A stretch of 64,000 nucleotides of DNA from Kitasatospora sp. MAP5-34 (GCF_029894335.1 NZ_JARXZC010000022.1:1-64000), one strand, 5' to 3'. Counted from the first letter of the stretch, positions 52,283 through 61,449 are shown. Made by a program: numbers and translations. Notes: generated by a model from the letters alone, not told the origin.

Positions 52283-52549
52283 TTACCGGAGTCCGGTGGT
52301 CGTCACGCTCAGCGAGGACGTCCGGCTTTCGATGAAGGCGCAAATGCTTTCGACACTGCGGAAGTTGGTCAGGCGGAGGTCGTCGGCCCGGACCGGGATG
52401 TCGAAGTGGCGCTCGACCCACGTGACGATCTGCATGGCCATCAGGGAGCTGAGCCCGCCAACCGCGAACAGGTCGTCACCGTCGGCGAACTCCGCCGGCA
52501 TCCCCCGCTCGATCAGGAACTTCCGGACTTCGTCATGGATGTGATTCAT
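52283..52549 (-). CDS. Free-standing acyl carrier protein
   Basis: 88 aa from ATG 52549, eleven bases after the dehydrogenase stop. The phosphopantetheine site is Ser35 in AVGGLSSLMAM. The upstream in-frame residues from 52603 belong to the end of the previous gene region. With the dehydrogenase, SerRS-like ligase and acyl-CoA dehydrogenase genes directly upstream, it is the expected carrier for a modified serine extender unit. Confidence 0.82.
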   Translation of the reverse strand: MNHIHDEVRKFLIERGMPAEFADGDDLFAVGGLSSLMAMQIVTWVERHFDIPVRADDLRLTNFRSVESICAFIESRTSSLSVTTTGLR

Positions 52550-52559
52550 CGTCAACTCT

Positions 52560-53429
52560 TTAAGAAGCGTAGGAATAGAAGCCATGTCCGGACTTGCGGC
52601 CAAGCCGCCCGGACTCCACGTACTCGCGCAGCAGGGAGGAGGGGACGAACTTCTCCTCGTCCCGGTGCGTGGCCAGCACCTCCAGCGAGAACAGCACGGT
52701 GTCGAGGCCGATCAGGTCAGCGGTCTCCAACGGGCCCATCTGGTGTCCCAGGCAACCGCGCATGAGCCGGTCGATGCCGGCCGGATCGCTGACCCCCTCG
52801 GCGACCAGGTGCACGGCCTCGTTCACCATCAGCATCGCGATCCGGTTGGTCACGAACCCGGGCGAGTCGTTGACCACCACGGTGTCCTTGCCGACCCCGT
52901 GCAGCCGGGCCCGCATGGCGGCCACCGTCGCCTCCGAGGTGAGCGGGCCGGGGATCACCTCGACCAGGCGCTTCAACGGCACCGGGTTCATCAGGTGCAC
53001 CCCGACGACCCGCTCCGGGCGGCTGGTGTACGACCCGAGGACGCCGATGGGGATGGCCGAGGTGTTGACGCCGAACGGAACCCCGGGCGCGCACACCTGG
53101 TCGAGGTAGGAGAGGACCTCCTTCTTGACGGCATGGTTCTCCGTCACGTTCTCTATCAGCCAGTCGCTGCCGGCGGCTGCCCCCAGGTCAGTCCCCACCG
53201 TGATCCGGTCGAGCACCCGGCGCGGGTCGTCGACAGCCAGTTCGGGCTGGAGCATGCCGTACATGCGGACATTGGCCTCGATCTGCTCGAGCGCGCGGTC
53301 CAGCGCCTGCTGGTCCTTGTCCAGCAGCAGCACGTCCTCCCCCGCCACCGCGAACGCATGGGCAGCCCCCACGCCCATGGTGCCCGCTCCCACGACGGTG
53401 ACCTTCCGTCGCTCCGAATCGCGTGTCAT
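52560..53429 (-). CDS. 3-hydroxyacyl-CoA dehydrogenase-like enzyme (extender unit pathway)
   Basis: 289 aa, full length for the 3-hydroxybutyryl-CoA dehydrogenase family. NAD motif TVVGAGTMGVGAAHAFAVAG near the start; catalytic His in VGVHLMNPVP; later NDSPGFVTNRIAMLMVNEA. FkbK/ZmaG-type relatives oxidise an ACP-bound hydroxyacyl group to the aldehyde in hydroxy- and aminomalonyl-ACP formation. Overlaps the ligase gene by 4 nt. Confidence 0.82.
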   Translation of the reverse strand: MTRDSERRKVTVVGAGTMGVGAAHAFAVAGEDVLLLDKDQQALDRALEQIEANVRMYGMLQPELAVDDPRRVLDRITVGTDLGAAAGSDWLIENVTENHAVKKEVLSYLDQVCAPGVPFGVNTSAIPIGVLGSYTSRPERVVGVHLMNPVPLKRLVEVIPGPLTSEATVAAMRARLHGVGKDTVVVNDSPGFVTNRIAMLMVNEAVHLVAEGVSDPAGIDRLMRGCLGHQMGPLETADLIGLDTVLFSLEVLATHRDEEKFVPSSLLREYVESGRLGRKSGHGFYSYAS

Positions 53430-54625
53430 ACGGCATCTCCTTCTACCGCTCCCAGCAGGGCGGGCCAGCGGCTTTCATCAGGTCCGAATTGGGTTAGCAC
53501 TGCGTAGACCAGCCGTTCCAGGCCGACACCCACGCAGGCCGAGTGGACGTCGGCAGCGCCGTCGCCACGGATGTCGAAGCTCTCGGTGAAATGCGTGCGG
53601 TGGATGTTGAAGGAGGCCACCGCCAAGGACTCCGTGGCGCTGATCGGCAGCCGGAGTTCCTGCTTCAGGTCGAGCATGCGCTGCGTGTCCGCACGCCCCG
53701 CATCCGCGCCGGAGGCGAAGAAGGGATCGTTGGCGCGCTCGCACCAGCCGGCCAGGCCGAGTTCGTCGACGAGGTCCTGCACCTGTCCGCGCAGTTCCGC
53801 GACTGCCGCCTCCACCTGCTCCGGCGGGCCGAGGAAGACGGTCTCCCGGATGGTGAAGTCACTCAGCCGCTCGGCCGTGCGGTGGTAGCGGGATTCGTGC
53901 CGGAAGGCCGCTCCTCGGCTGGTCACACAGGTGAGCCCGGCGGGAACCTGGGAGCCGGCGAACTGCGCGAAGGTGTGATAGCACATGGTCGGCGGCAGGA
54001 CCCGGTCCACCGGTGCCGCGTTCTCGAGTAGCAGCCGGCCGAGCTCCGGAGTACCGCTGCTGCGCGCGAGGTGCTCGTACACCGGCAGTTCGCCCTGGAT
54101 CCGGGAGGCGAAGTACACGTGCTGCGGGAAGGACCCGAAGTAGCCGCTGCGCTGCAGGACAGCCAGTGGCAAGGTGGCCGGGTACTGGTGTTCCTGCGCC
54201 GTGAACCTCGAGCCGACCCGGCGCAGCAGCGCCCGGTCGAGCTGCCGGTAGAGGCGGACGGCGCCCTCTGCCAGAAGCACCTGTCCCGGCGCGATCTCCT
54301 TGAACAGCCCGGCCGAGGTCAGCGCGTCGAAATCGTGGAGGGCGATGTCGCCCGGATCCCGGGAGGACTTCCAGAACTCGATGCCTGGCAGCCCCCAGCG
54401 GTTGCGGATCTCCCGGTCGACGAAGTCGTTGAAGGTCTTCTCCAGGTCGGCCGTCCCCGGATCGCCGTCGATCTCCAGGGAGATCTCCGTGACGGACCCG
54501 TCCGCGTTCCGGTGCAGTGTGAAGTCGTGGATCCGCTCCGAGAGGAAGAACACCTGACGTCCGAGCTCGTGGATCTGGGACTGGTCCGTCAGCGGGACGC
54601 GGAGTGGCAGTTGACGAGTGATCAT
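53426..54625 (-). CDS. SerRS-like amino acid:carrier protein ligase
   Basis: 399 aa, homologous to the catalytic core of class II seryl-tRNA synthetases without the tRNA-binding coiled coil. Recognisable parts are VLPPTMCYHTFAQFAG and GLTCVTSRGAAFRHESRYH with cysteine and Glu positions of the zinc-type active site, and VHSACVGVGLERLVYAVL as class II motif 3. Such homologues adenylate a small amino acid and acylate a carrier protein rather than tRNA. The adjacent ACP gene suggests loading serine for aminomalonyl-ACP synthesis. Glycine or alanine are alternative substrates. Confidence 0.78.
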   Translation of the reverse strand: MITRQLPLRVPLTDQSQIHELGRQVFFLSERIHDFTLHRNADGSVTEISLEIDGDPGTADLEKTFNDFVDREIRNRWGLPGIEFWKSSRDPGDIALHDFDALTSAGLFKEIAPGQVLLAEGAVRLYRQLDRALLRRVGSRFTAQEHQYPATLPLAVLQRSGYFGSFPQHVYFASRIQGELPVYEHLARSSGTPELGRLLLENAAPVDRVLPPTMCYHTFAQFAGSQVPAGLTCVTSRGAAFRHESRYHRTAERLSDFTIRETVFLGPPEQVEAAVAELRGQVQDLVDELGLAGWCERANDPFFASGADAGRADTQRMLDLKQELRLPISATESLAVASFNIHRTHFTESFDIRGDGAADVHSACVGVGLERLVYAVLTQFGPDESRWPALLGAVEGDAV

Positions 54626-55782
54626 GAGGCAGCCCCGCTCACGACCAGGCCGGACATCGCGGCGATCGCGGAACGCTGGATCTCGGAGGTGCCTCCGTAG
54701 ATCGTCGCCGCCAGGCTGTCACGCACCTGCCGCTCGGCCGGAGCCCCTGCCAGGAACCCCGCCGCGCCCCGCAGTTGCAGCAGGTCGAGCGAGATGCTCT
54801 TGAGGGCCTCACTGACCCACAGCTTCAGCATGCATGCCTCCTCGATGGCCAATTGGCCGGCCTTGACCTTCCAGGCGAGCTTGTGCAGGAGCAGCTTCGA
54901 GGTCTCCACGCGCACCTTGTGGTCGGCGATCCGGTGCGCGACGGACTGGTTCGACCCGATGGTGCGGCCGAACTGGCGGCGCTCGTTGCAGTGCGCCACC
55001 ATCTCGTCGAGGAGTCGTCCGAGGGCGCCGACCTGCGTGGCGAACATGAATCCGCGCTCCCAGACCAATCCGGTCTGGAACATCTGGTAGGCCCCGCCCG
55101 GTTCGCCCAGCAGCGAGGTCGTCGGCACCGCACAGTCCTCGAAGGTGACCTCTCCCATCGGCGTTCCGCCGAGTCCCATCTTGGTCAACGGACGTACCGT
55201 CAACCCCGGTTGGGTGCTGGGCACCAGGAAGGCGCTGATGGACGCCTGGCCGGGGGCGCCCTCGTCGGTGCGGGCGAAGACCACGAACAGGCCTGCGACA
55301 GGCCCGTTGCTGATGTAGGTCTTCCGGCCGTCGATGACGAACCGGTCGCCGACACGGCGCGCCACCGTGCGCATCGACAGTACGTCGGACCCCGCCGTCA
55401 CCTCGGTGAGCGCGTGGGCACCGATCACGGATCCGGAGGCCAGAGCGGGCAGCCACTCGGAGCGTTGTTCCGGTGTGCCGTGATCGAGCAGGTAGGTGGT
55501 GCAGGCGAACAGGTGGTTGTTGACCGCGAACAACAGGCCGTTGTCCGCGCAGCCGGCCCCGAGGGCCTCCAGGGCCAGCGCGGCCGACAGTGGGTCGAGC
55601 CCGGCCCCGCCGTATTCCTGGGGAGTCAGCCAGCCCAGCACGCCGTACTGCGCGCAGGCCTCCCAGCCGGCCTTGTTGAAGTCGGATTCGTCGAGGCCCT
55701 CGCCGAGCCGGTCCAGGCCGGACGCGAATGTCCGAGCCCCGACGATCATCCGTCGTTGTTCTGTGGTAGCAGCGAAATCCAA
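54622..55782 (-). CDS. Acyl-CoA dehydrogenase-like enzyme (extender unit pathway)
   Basis: 386 aa, standard length for the flavin acyl-CoA dehydrogenase family; TTG start with GAGAGG six bases upstream. Features: AHALTEVTAGSDVLSM, FVIDGRKTYISNGPVAG, and C-terminal LRGAAGFLAGAPAERQVRDS ending with GGTSEIQRSAIA. In hydroxy/aminomalonyl-ACP pathways such an enzyme (FkbI/ZmaI-type) works with the hydroxyacyl dehydrogenase on an ACP-bound substrate. Overlaps the ligase gene by 4 nt. Confidence 0.82.
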   Translation of the reverse strand: MDFAATTEQRRMIVGARTFASGLDRLGEGLDESDFNKAGWEACAQYGVLGWLTPQEYGGAGLDPLSAALALEALGAGCADNGLLFAVNNHLFACTTYLLDHGTPEQRSEWLPALASGSVIGAHALTEVTAGSDVLSMRTVARRVGDRFVIDGRKTYISNGPVAGLFVVFARTDEGAPGQASISAFLVPSTQPGLTVRPLTKMGLGGTPMGEVTFEDCAVPTTSLLGEPGGAYQMFQTGLVWERGFMFATQVGALGRLLDEMVAHCNERRQFGRTIGSNQSVAHRIADHKVRVETSKLLLHKLAWKVKAGQLAIEEACMLKLWVSEALKSISLDLLQLRGAAGFLAGAPAERQVRDSLAATIYGGTSEIQRSAIAAMSGLVVSGAAS

Positions 55783-55814
55783 GGCAACCTCTCAACTCGG
55801 CCGCGGCCGAGATC

Positions 55815-56783
55815 TCAGACGCGCCAGAGGCTGGCCGACCACGCCGCCACGGCACTGTTGTTCAGGATCAGCACCCGATCCCCAGGACCGACGTCGCCGG
55901 TCCTGAGCAGGGCATCGAGATTGGCGACGACGTCCATCGCCCCCAGGTGGCCGTATCGCTCGAAGACGTCACGGCAGACCGGGTGGATCGGTGTACCCAG
56001 CAGGTCACCGTAGAAGTCGAAGGCCCGCGCCGAGACGTTCTGCATGAGTACCGCGCCGACCTCCGCCAGAGTCACACCGGCGGTGTCGAGTACCCGGTCA
56101 GTCAACGCCGCGAGCCGGTTCCGGCTCTCGAGGGCGAGCTCGAAGGTGTACCGCGCGGGGTCGGAGCACTCTTCGGCCCAGCTGTGCCAGGGTGTGCGCT
56201 TGTAGTCGACCTTGAACAGGTCGTGATAGCTCCCCTCGGTCTCCAGCGCGTGCGCCTCCAGCACCGGGCGGCCGCCGCGGACCAAGGTCATGGCAAAGGC
56301 CCCGTCACCGACCACGGTCACCGGCGGCCGCACTCGCAGCCGTCCGGTCGGCTTGCTTCCGTGCGTGATGACGATCCGGCTGCGGGCGGGGTCGGCGCGC
56401 AACAGGTCCCGGCCAATACCCCAGGCCGCGCTGGAGCCGACACAGCCGAGCCCGTCGACGGTGAAAGCCATGCCCGCCGACAACTCGGCGGCGTACTGCA
56501 CCTTGGTGGCGTCACTGCCGAGCAGTGTGTCCGGGGCTCGACCCGCACAGTGCAGCAGCACGTCCGCGGACCGGTCGCCGGCCCCGAGGAGCCTCCGGCA
56601 GGCCTCGGCCGCCAGATCGCTCTGCGACAGGCCCGGGAATATTCCCACCTGCCGCGCTCCGGATGCCGCGATGAAGTCTGCGTCGGCTTCCGGTTCGATC
56701 TCGCCGATCGCCAGGGTGGAATCGGGCAGCAGGCAATAGATCTCGCCTATTCCGATGGATTCATCGGGCTTTCCGCGTGCCAC
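55815..56783 (-). CDS. KAS III-like enzyme lacking the usual His/Asn pair
   Basis: 322-aa thiolase-fold protein. The acylation cysteine is present in VDGLGCVGSSAAWGI. Where FabH has His in HQAN this protein has LMQNVSARAF, and the Asn-containing segment reads RYGHLGAMDVVANL. The missing residues argue against decarboxylative condensation. Divergent KAS III relatives act as acyltransferases. GTG start with AGGAG seven bases upstream. It lies between the SbnB-like and acyl-CoA dehydrogenase genes. Confidence 0.7.
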   Translation of the reverse strand: MARGKPDESIGIGEIYCLLPDSTLAIGEIEPEADADFIAASGARQVGIFPGLSQSDLAAEACRRLLGAGDRSADVLLHCAGRAPDTLLGSDATKVQYAAELSAGMAFTVDGLGCVGSSAAWGIGRDLLRADPARSRIVITHGSKPTGRLRVRPPVTVVGDGAFAMTLVRGGRPVLEAHALETEGSYHDLFKVDYKRTPWHSWAEECSDPARYTFELALESRNRLAALTDRVLDTAGVTLAEVGAVLMQNVSARAFDFYGDLLGTPIHPVCRDVFERYGHLGAMDVVANLDALLRTGDVGPGDRVLILNNSAVAAWSASLWRV

Positions 56784-56804
56784 TTTCCACTCCTTTCCAT
56801 TTGC

Positions 56805-57854
56805 TTAATAGAAGTCAAGAATATTTTGGGCTCGACCCGTGGAGACCGCCACGCCGTAGACAAAATCAGCGACGGCGATATCGAGGACGCCAAGCCCGAA
56901 AGGAGAGAATATTCGCGGCCTGGCAGCATCCGGCTCCATTTCCCCGGCCATCAGCTGCGCCAGGGTACCGGAGATCAGCGAATCTCCGTGGAGCTCCACG
57001 GAAAGCCCCATGGACGTCTTCTCGCGCAGCGCGTGGACGGGATCGTCGACGATATTCTGGGCATGGCGGAGAACTTCCGCGCCCAGGTCCCGCAGCGAGA
57101 TGTGAAGAATAGTGTGCCGCGGCTTGACAAGGGCCGCATCGAGAAAGTACGGCTCGCTTGCGGTCGTGGCGAAAAGCACCAGATCGGACTCTTCCACGAC
57201 TGCGGCCGCGCTCGACACCGCAGCCGTCTCACCCGCGAAGCCGCGCCGGAAGGCGTCCGCCCGCGCAGCGTCGAGGTCGTGCACGACGGTGCGCCGGAAG
57301 GACCAGCCGTCCGCCTCCAACTGCCCCAGCACCGCCCGCGCGATCGGGCCGCAGCCAATGACGCCAAGAACCTGACCTTCGGTCTTCCGATGCAGCTCCC
57401 GGGCCGCCAGCGCCGCCGAGGCGGCTGTCCGCCCTGCGGAAATGGCCGACGCCTCCAGGCAGGCCACCGGAAATCCCGTGGCCATGTCATTGAGGATGAT
57501 CACGGCGGAAGCGCGGGGCAACCCCTGGGCGAGGTTCCCGGGAAAACTGGAGATCCACTTGATGCCGGCCCGGTCGACCTCGTCGCCATGATCACGCGCA
57601 GGCAGCGCGATGATGCGGTCGCGGGGACGGTCGGGGAACTTGAGAAAGTGGCTCTCCGGATTCGTGGAAAGTCCTTGATGGTAGCGAAGATACGCCCCGC
57701 AGACGACTTCACGCAGCTCGTTCCGACGGGAATCGATGATATCGGAGACCGTCGTACCCGTGACAACCTTGAATACCGGATTCGATTGCTTCCCCGCGCT
57801 CGAACCGCTGGGAATATCAAAGTTACGCAGCAATTCCATGCCGTCAACCCCCAT
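56805..57854 (-). CDS. sbnB: SbnB-like ornithine cyclodeaminase-family dehydrogenase (diaminopropionate pathway)
   Basis: 349 aa from ATG 57854 with GAGAG six bases upstream; TTG 57860 and ATG 57839 are alternatives. NAD-binding GVIGCGPIARAVLGQL follows the catalytic N-terminal half (FLKFPDRPRDRIIALPA, GIKWISSFPGNLAQGLPRAS). This pattern matches SbnB, which oxidatively splits N-(2-amino-2-carboxyethyl)-L-glutamate to L-2,3-diaminopropionate, 2-oxoglutarate and ammonia. The matching SbnA-like gene is in the divergent operon. It is the first gene of the main-arm operon. Confidence 0.8.
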   Translation of the reverse strand: MGVDGMELLRNFDIPSGSSAGKQSNPVFKVVTGTTVSDIIDSRRNELREVVCGAYLRYHQGLSTNPESHFLKFPDRPRDRIIALPARDHGDEVDRAGIKWISSFPGNLAQGLPRASAVIILNDMATGFPVACLEASAISAGRTAASAALAARELHRKTEGQVLGVIGCGPIARAVLGQLEADGWSFRRTVVHDLDAARADAFRRGFAGETAAVSSAAAVVEESDLVLFATTASEPYFLDAALVKPRHTILHISLRDLGAEVLRHAQNIVDDPVHALREKTSMGLSVELHGDSLISGTLAQLMAGEMEPDAARPRIFSPFGLGVLDIAVADFVYGVAVSTGRAQNILDFY

Positions 57855-58199
57855 GATCAACTCTCGACCGGCGACACACTATGGATGCCCGTCCGGCCTG
57901 GTCAAGTGAGGATTTTCCTCAGTCCCCACGTAGCGGGCCCGCTGCCATCTGCTGACGCCTCGCGCGCAATTGACGTTGACGACGATACGCCCACGCTGCG
58001 ATGCTGGCGGGAGCTTGATCGACTCTGATCGCGGCAGCACCATCCGGACATTGGGGGCATCCTCCCAGCTCCGTCGCGAGTCGATTCCTTTTCTTTTCCC
58101 TAACTCCTGCCCCGGATGCACGCCCGAGTGTCTCGGCCCGCACGGGGTTCACCGGAACCGAACGAACCAGCCGCGCTGGAACTATGGGGGTCTTGTTCC
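57855..58199. promoter_or_regulatory. Divergent promoter region of the two main operons
   Basis: About 345 nt from which the main minus-strand operon and the plus-strand supply operon both start. Two palindromes stand out: TGAGGA-TTT-TCCTCA (57907-57921) and GGTTC-ACCG-GAACC (58146-58159), the latter 40 nt before the aminotransferase start. A TTGACG pair near 57969-57980 could be a -35 region. No gene is supported in it. Confidence 0.5.
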
Positions 58200-59573
58200 G
58201 TGAAAATGACAGATGTGGCTCGGCATGCCCCGAAGCAGGCGCAGGGCGGGCAGGAGCCGACGCCGCAGGACGTGCACCGCCTGCTGGGCCGGCACGTGTT
58301 GGCCGACGGCTTCGACTTCGTACTCGACCTCGAGGCCAGTCGCGGGAGCTGGCTGGTCGACTCACTGACAGGTCATCAGTACCTGGACATGTTCACCTTC
58401 TTCGCCTCGCTGCCGCTCGGAGTCAATCCGCCCGTGCTCACGGAGGATCCGGACACGGTGGCGGCGCTACGCCTGGCCTCGATCAACAAAACCGCCAATC
58501 CGGACACCTACACGGCCGCTTATGCCCGGTTCGTGACGACTTTCGCCCGCGTCCTCGGTGATCCGGCTCTGCCGCACCTGTTCTTCATCGACGGCGGGGC
58601 GCTGGCTGTCGAGAACGCGCTGAAGGCCGCCTTCGACTGGAAGGCGCAGCGGCTCGGCACCGACACCGCCAACCACCTGTCCGTGCTGCACCTGGAGAAC
58701 GCCTTCCACGGCCGCAGCGGTTACACGCTGTCGCTCACCAACACCGACCCGGCCAAGACGGAGCGCTTTCCTCAGTTCGCGTGGCCGCGCATCCCGTCTC
58801 CCGCGCAGCGCTTCCCGTTGGACCGGTACACGGCGCAGAACGCGGCGGCGGACGCGAGCGCACTGGCGGCGGCTCGAACGGCCTTCGAGCAGGCCGGCGG
58901 CACGATCGCCTGCTTCATCGCGGAACCCATCCAGGGCGAAGGCGGCGACAACCACCTCAGCGCACACTTCCTGAAGGGTATGCAGGAGTTGTGCCACGAG
59001 TTCGACGCCCTGTTCGTACTCGACGAGGTCCAGACCGGCTGCGGTTCCACCGGCACGGCGTGGGCGTACCAGCAGCTCGGCCTGGAGCCCGACCTGGTGG
59101 CGTTCGGCAAGAAGACCCAGGTGTGCGGTGTCATGGGTGGCCGACGGATCGACGAGGTCCCCTGCAACGTGTTCCAGGTGTCCTCCCGGATCAGCTCCAC
59201 CTGGGGCGGCAACCTCACCGACATGGTCCGGGCGACCGCGCTGCTGGAGGCGATCGAGCGCGAGGACCGGTTCAGCCTGGTCGCCCGGACCGGCGCATAC
59301 CTCCAGCAGCAGCTCGGCGCGCTGGCCGCCCGGCATCCCGGGGTCCTCGAAAACCCCCGGGGCCGCGGTGTGCTGGCTGCCGTGGATCTGCCCGACCAGA
59401 TCACCCGTGACCTGGTGCTGGCCCACCTGTACCGAGTCGAGCGGGTCATCGCGCTGCCCTGCGGCGAACGCTCCCTGCGCATGCGACCGGCGCTGAACAT
59501 CAGCATCGGCGATGTAGACCGGGCCATCGCGGCACTGGACCGCTCGGTCCTCGCCGTCGGCGCGAGCGCATAA
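58200..59573 (+). CDS. lat: L-lysine 6-aminotransferase
   Basis: 457 aa from GTG 58200 (GGGGG nine bases upstream; ATG 58206 possible). Class III PLP aminotransferase with the specific features of lysine epsilon-aminotransferase: LDMFTFFASLPLGVNPP near the N-terminus, LVAFGKKTQVCGVMGG with the PLP lysine, and FQVSSRISSTWGGNLTDM. It converts lysine to aminoadipate semialdehyde/piperideine-6-carboxylate, the first step to alpha-aminoadipate in cephamycin producers. The dehydrogenase at the right edge could do the second step. Confidence 0.88.
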   Translation: MKMTDVARHAPKQAQGGQEPTPQDVHRLLGRHVLADGFDFVLDLEASRGSWLVDSLTGHQYLDMFTFFASLPLGVNPPVLTEDPDTVAALRLASINKTANPDTYTAAYARFVTTFARVLGDPALPHLFFIDGGALAVENALKAAFDWKAQRLGTDTANHLSVLHLENAFHGRSGYTLSLTNTDPAKTERFPQFAWPRIPSPAQRFPLDRYTAQNAAADASALAAARTAFEQAGGTIACFIAEPIQGEGGDNHLSAHFLKGMQELCHEFDALFVLDEVQTGCGSTGTAWAYQQLGLEPDLVAFGKKTQVCGVMGGRRIDEVPCNVFQVSSRISSTWGGNLTDMVRATALLEAIEREDRFSLVARTGAYLQQQLGALAARHPGVLENPRGRGVLAAVDLPDQITRDLVLAHLYRVERVIALPCGERSLRMRPALNISIGDVDRAIAALDRSVLAVGASA

Positions 59574-59605
59574 GGGTCGACGACTCAAGAGTGCCGAGGA
59601 TACCG

Positions 59606-60604
59606 ATGACGATAGTGCAACACCCGTTCGAGATCACTGCTCCGCCTCTCTTCCTGGACCTGAACAAGATCACGGGGCGGCGTCTCTACCTGAAGTTGGA
59701 GGGGTACAACGCCGCCGGTTCCATCAAACTGCGCACCGCCTCGGCCCTGGTCCGGCATGCCGAGCGGACCGGACGCCTGAGGCCCGGCGACACCATCATC
59801 GAGTCCTCCTCGGGCAACCTCGGCGTCGCGCTGGGCGTCATCGCCGCCAGCTGCGGCTACCGCTTCATCTGCGTCACCGACGTCCGCTGCAACCACTCCA
59901 CGCTGAACCTTCTGCACGCCCTCGGCGCCGAGGTGGTGATGATCGACACACCGCACCCCGTCCACGGATTCCTCCAGGCCCGCCTGGACTACGTACGGTC
60001 GCGCTGTGCGGCGGACCCGCACCTGATGTGGCTGAACCAGTACGAAAGCCAGGCCAATCGGCTGGCGCACTACGAGGGCACCGCGCCGGCCATCGCCAAG
60101 GCGGTCCCCGATCTGGACGTCCTGTTCGTCGGGGTGGGGACCGGTGGCACTGCGATGGGGTGCACACAGTACTTCCGTGAGCACCACCCTCGGGTCCGCG
60201 TGGTCGCCGTCGACGCAGAGGGCTCGGTGACCTTCGGCGGGCCACCGCGCACCCGCTACATCCCCGGCCTCGGCTCGGGCCTGAAACCGCCACTGGTGGA
60301 TCCGACCGTCTTCGACGACGTGGTGGTCGTCACCGAACGCGAGAGCGTCCGGTGCTGCCGGCAACTGGCCGGCGGCGGACTGCTGGCCGGCGGCTCGACC
60401 GGAACCGTGGTCAGCGGCGCGCTCCGCTGGCTGGCCGACCGGGGCGACACGGTCGCCGTTGCCATATCGCCCGACCTGGCGGACCGCTACACCGACACCA
60501 TCTACGACGACACCTGGGTGGAGCAGCATCTGGCCGAACAGAATCTGCCCGACCTGCCTGATCTCCACTTCGCCGGTGTCGCCCTTGCCGAGAAGGTCTC
60601 ATGA
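59606..60604 (+). CDS. sbnA: SbnA-like PLP synthase for 2,3-diaminopropionate
   Basis: 332 aa from ATG 59606 with GAGG six bases upstream; GTG 59591 adds five residues. Cysteine-synthase fold: PLP lysine in NAAGSIKLRTA, SSSGNLGVALGVIA, and GVGTGGTAMGCTQYF. The SIKLR context fits SbnA, which joins O-phosphoserine and glutamate to N-(2-amino-2-carboxyethyl)-L-glutamate, the SbnB substrate. Overlaps the formyltransferase gene by 4 nt. Confidence 0.85.
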   Translation: MTIVQHPFEITAPPLFLDLNKITGRRLYLKLEGYNAAGSIKLRTASALVRHAERTGRLRPGDTIIESSSGNLGVALGVIAASCGYRFICVTDVRCNHSTLNLLHALGAEVVMIDTPHPVHGFLQARLDYVRSRCAADPHLMWLNQYESQANRLAHYEGTAPAIAKAVPDLDVLFVGVGTGGTAMGCTQYFREHHPRVRVVAVDAEGSVTFGGPPRTRYIPGLGSGLKPPLVDPTVFDDVVVVTERESVRCCRQLAGGGLLAGGSTGTVVSGALRWLADRGDTVAVAISPDLADRYTDTIYDDTWVEQHLAEQNLPDLPDLHFAGVALAEKVS

Positions 60605-61449
60605 CAAGTCCCTTGCTGTGCGAACCCACCCTGCACGCCGCCTTCCTCGTCGATGCCTGGGGTGGCCGCTCGGACTCCGAGACGGCGCACCCCGTGTACA
60701 TCCGCGAAGCCGCCGACCCCGCGCTGCTGGAGCGGCGCCTGGCCGTCCACGCCGAGCTGGCCGGCAGCCGACTCGGCACGAGTCAGGAGCGCAGCCGGGT
60801 GGAAGCGGTGTACGGCGCCCTGAGTCCGACCGATCTGGCCATGGTGCGCATGTTCGGCCTCCCTGGGCTCCAAGCCCAGCAAGACGCCCCCTACCGGCAG
60901 TTGGGCACGACGTTCAATTCGGTCGAGGCCCGCGGGCTGATCCGCGGGGAATGGCCCGGCAGCCCCGTGTTCGTCTTCCTGGACGAGATCCTCGTGCCCG
61001 ACTGGCTCATGGCGGGCGACCCGCCCGTGATCAACGGGCACTCGGCCGTGCTGCCCCACGCGCGGGGCATGCACGCGCTTGAGCAGGTCGCGGCGACCGG
61101 GGACCGCGAGCGCTTCCTCCGGGCCGCAGGGGCAACCGTGCACTACGTCGATCCGGGTGTCGACACGGGAGCCGTCATCCGGACCGAGCGCCTGGCGGAC
61201 CCGTTCGGGTACGAATCCCTCTGGGGATGCAAGGCCGGAGCCTTCGGGCTCGCGTTCGATCTGCTGATGCAGGTCCGCACGCAGCTGACCGAGCCGGGCA
61301 CCGTCGCCCCGGGCGGAACCCCTCAACCCCGTGACGAGACACCCGCGTTCCGGCGCCGGACGTTCGACGACGGGACAGCGGGCCGGGCGGCGGCCCAGTA
61401 CACCGCCTGGCGGACCGAGACCGAGGAGTGGGGGCGACGCAGCGCATGA
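60601..61449 (+). CDS. Formyltransferase-family enzyme
   Basis: 282 aa. The catalytic Asn-His-Asp triad of formyltetrahydrofolate-dependent formyltransferases is present: Asn145 and His147 in INGHSAVLPHARG and Asp188 in VDPGVDTGAVI. It would N-formylate an amino group, presumably of a pathway intermediate; the protein lacks the C-terminal domain of tRNA formyltransferase. Carbamoyl- or hydroxymethyl-transferring relatives use the same fold. Coupled by 4-nt overlaps to genes on both sides. Confidence 0.75.
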   Translation: MTSPLLCEPTLHAAFLVDAWGGRSDSETAHPVYIREAADPALLERRLAVHAELAGSRLGTSQERSRVEAVYGALSPTDLAMVRMFGLPGLQAQQDAPYRQLGTTFNSVEARGLIRGEWPGSPVFVFLDEILVPDWLMAGDPPVINGHSAVLPHARGMHALEQVAATGDRERFLRAAGATVHYVDPGVDTGAVIRTERLADPFGYESLWGCKAGAFGLAFDLLMQVRTQLTEPGTVAPGGTPQPRDETPAFRRRTFDDGTAGRAAAQYTAWRTETEEWGRRSA

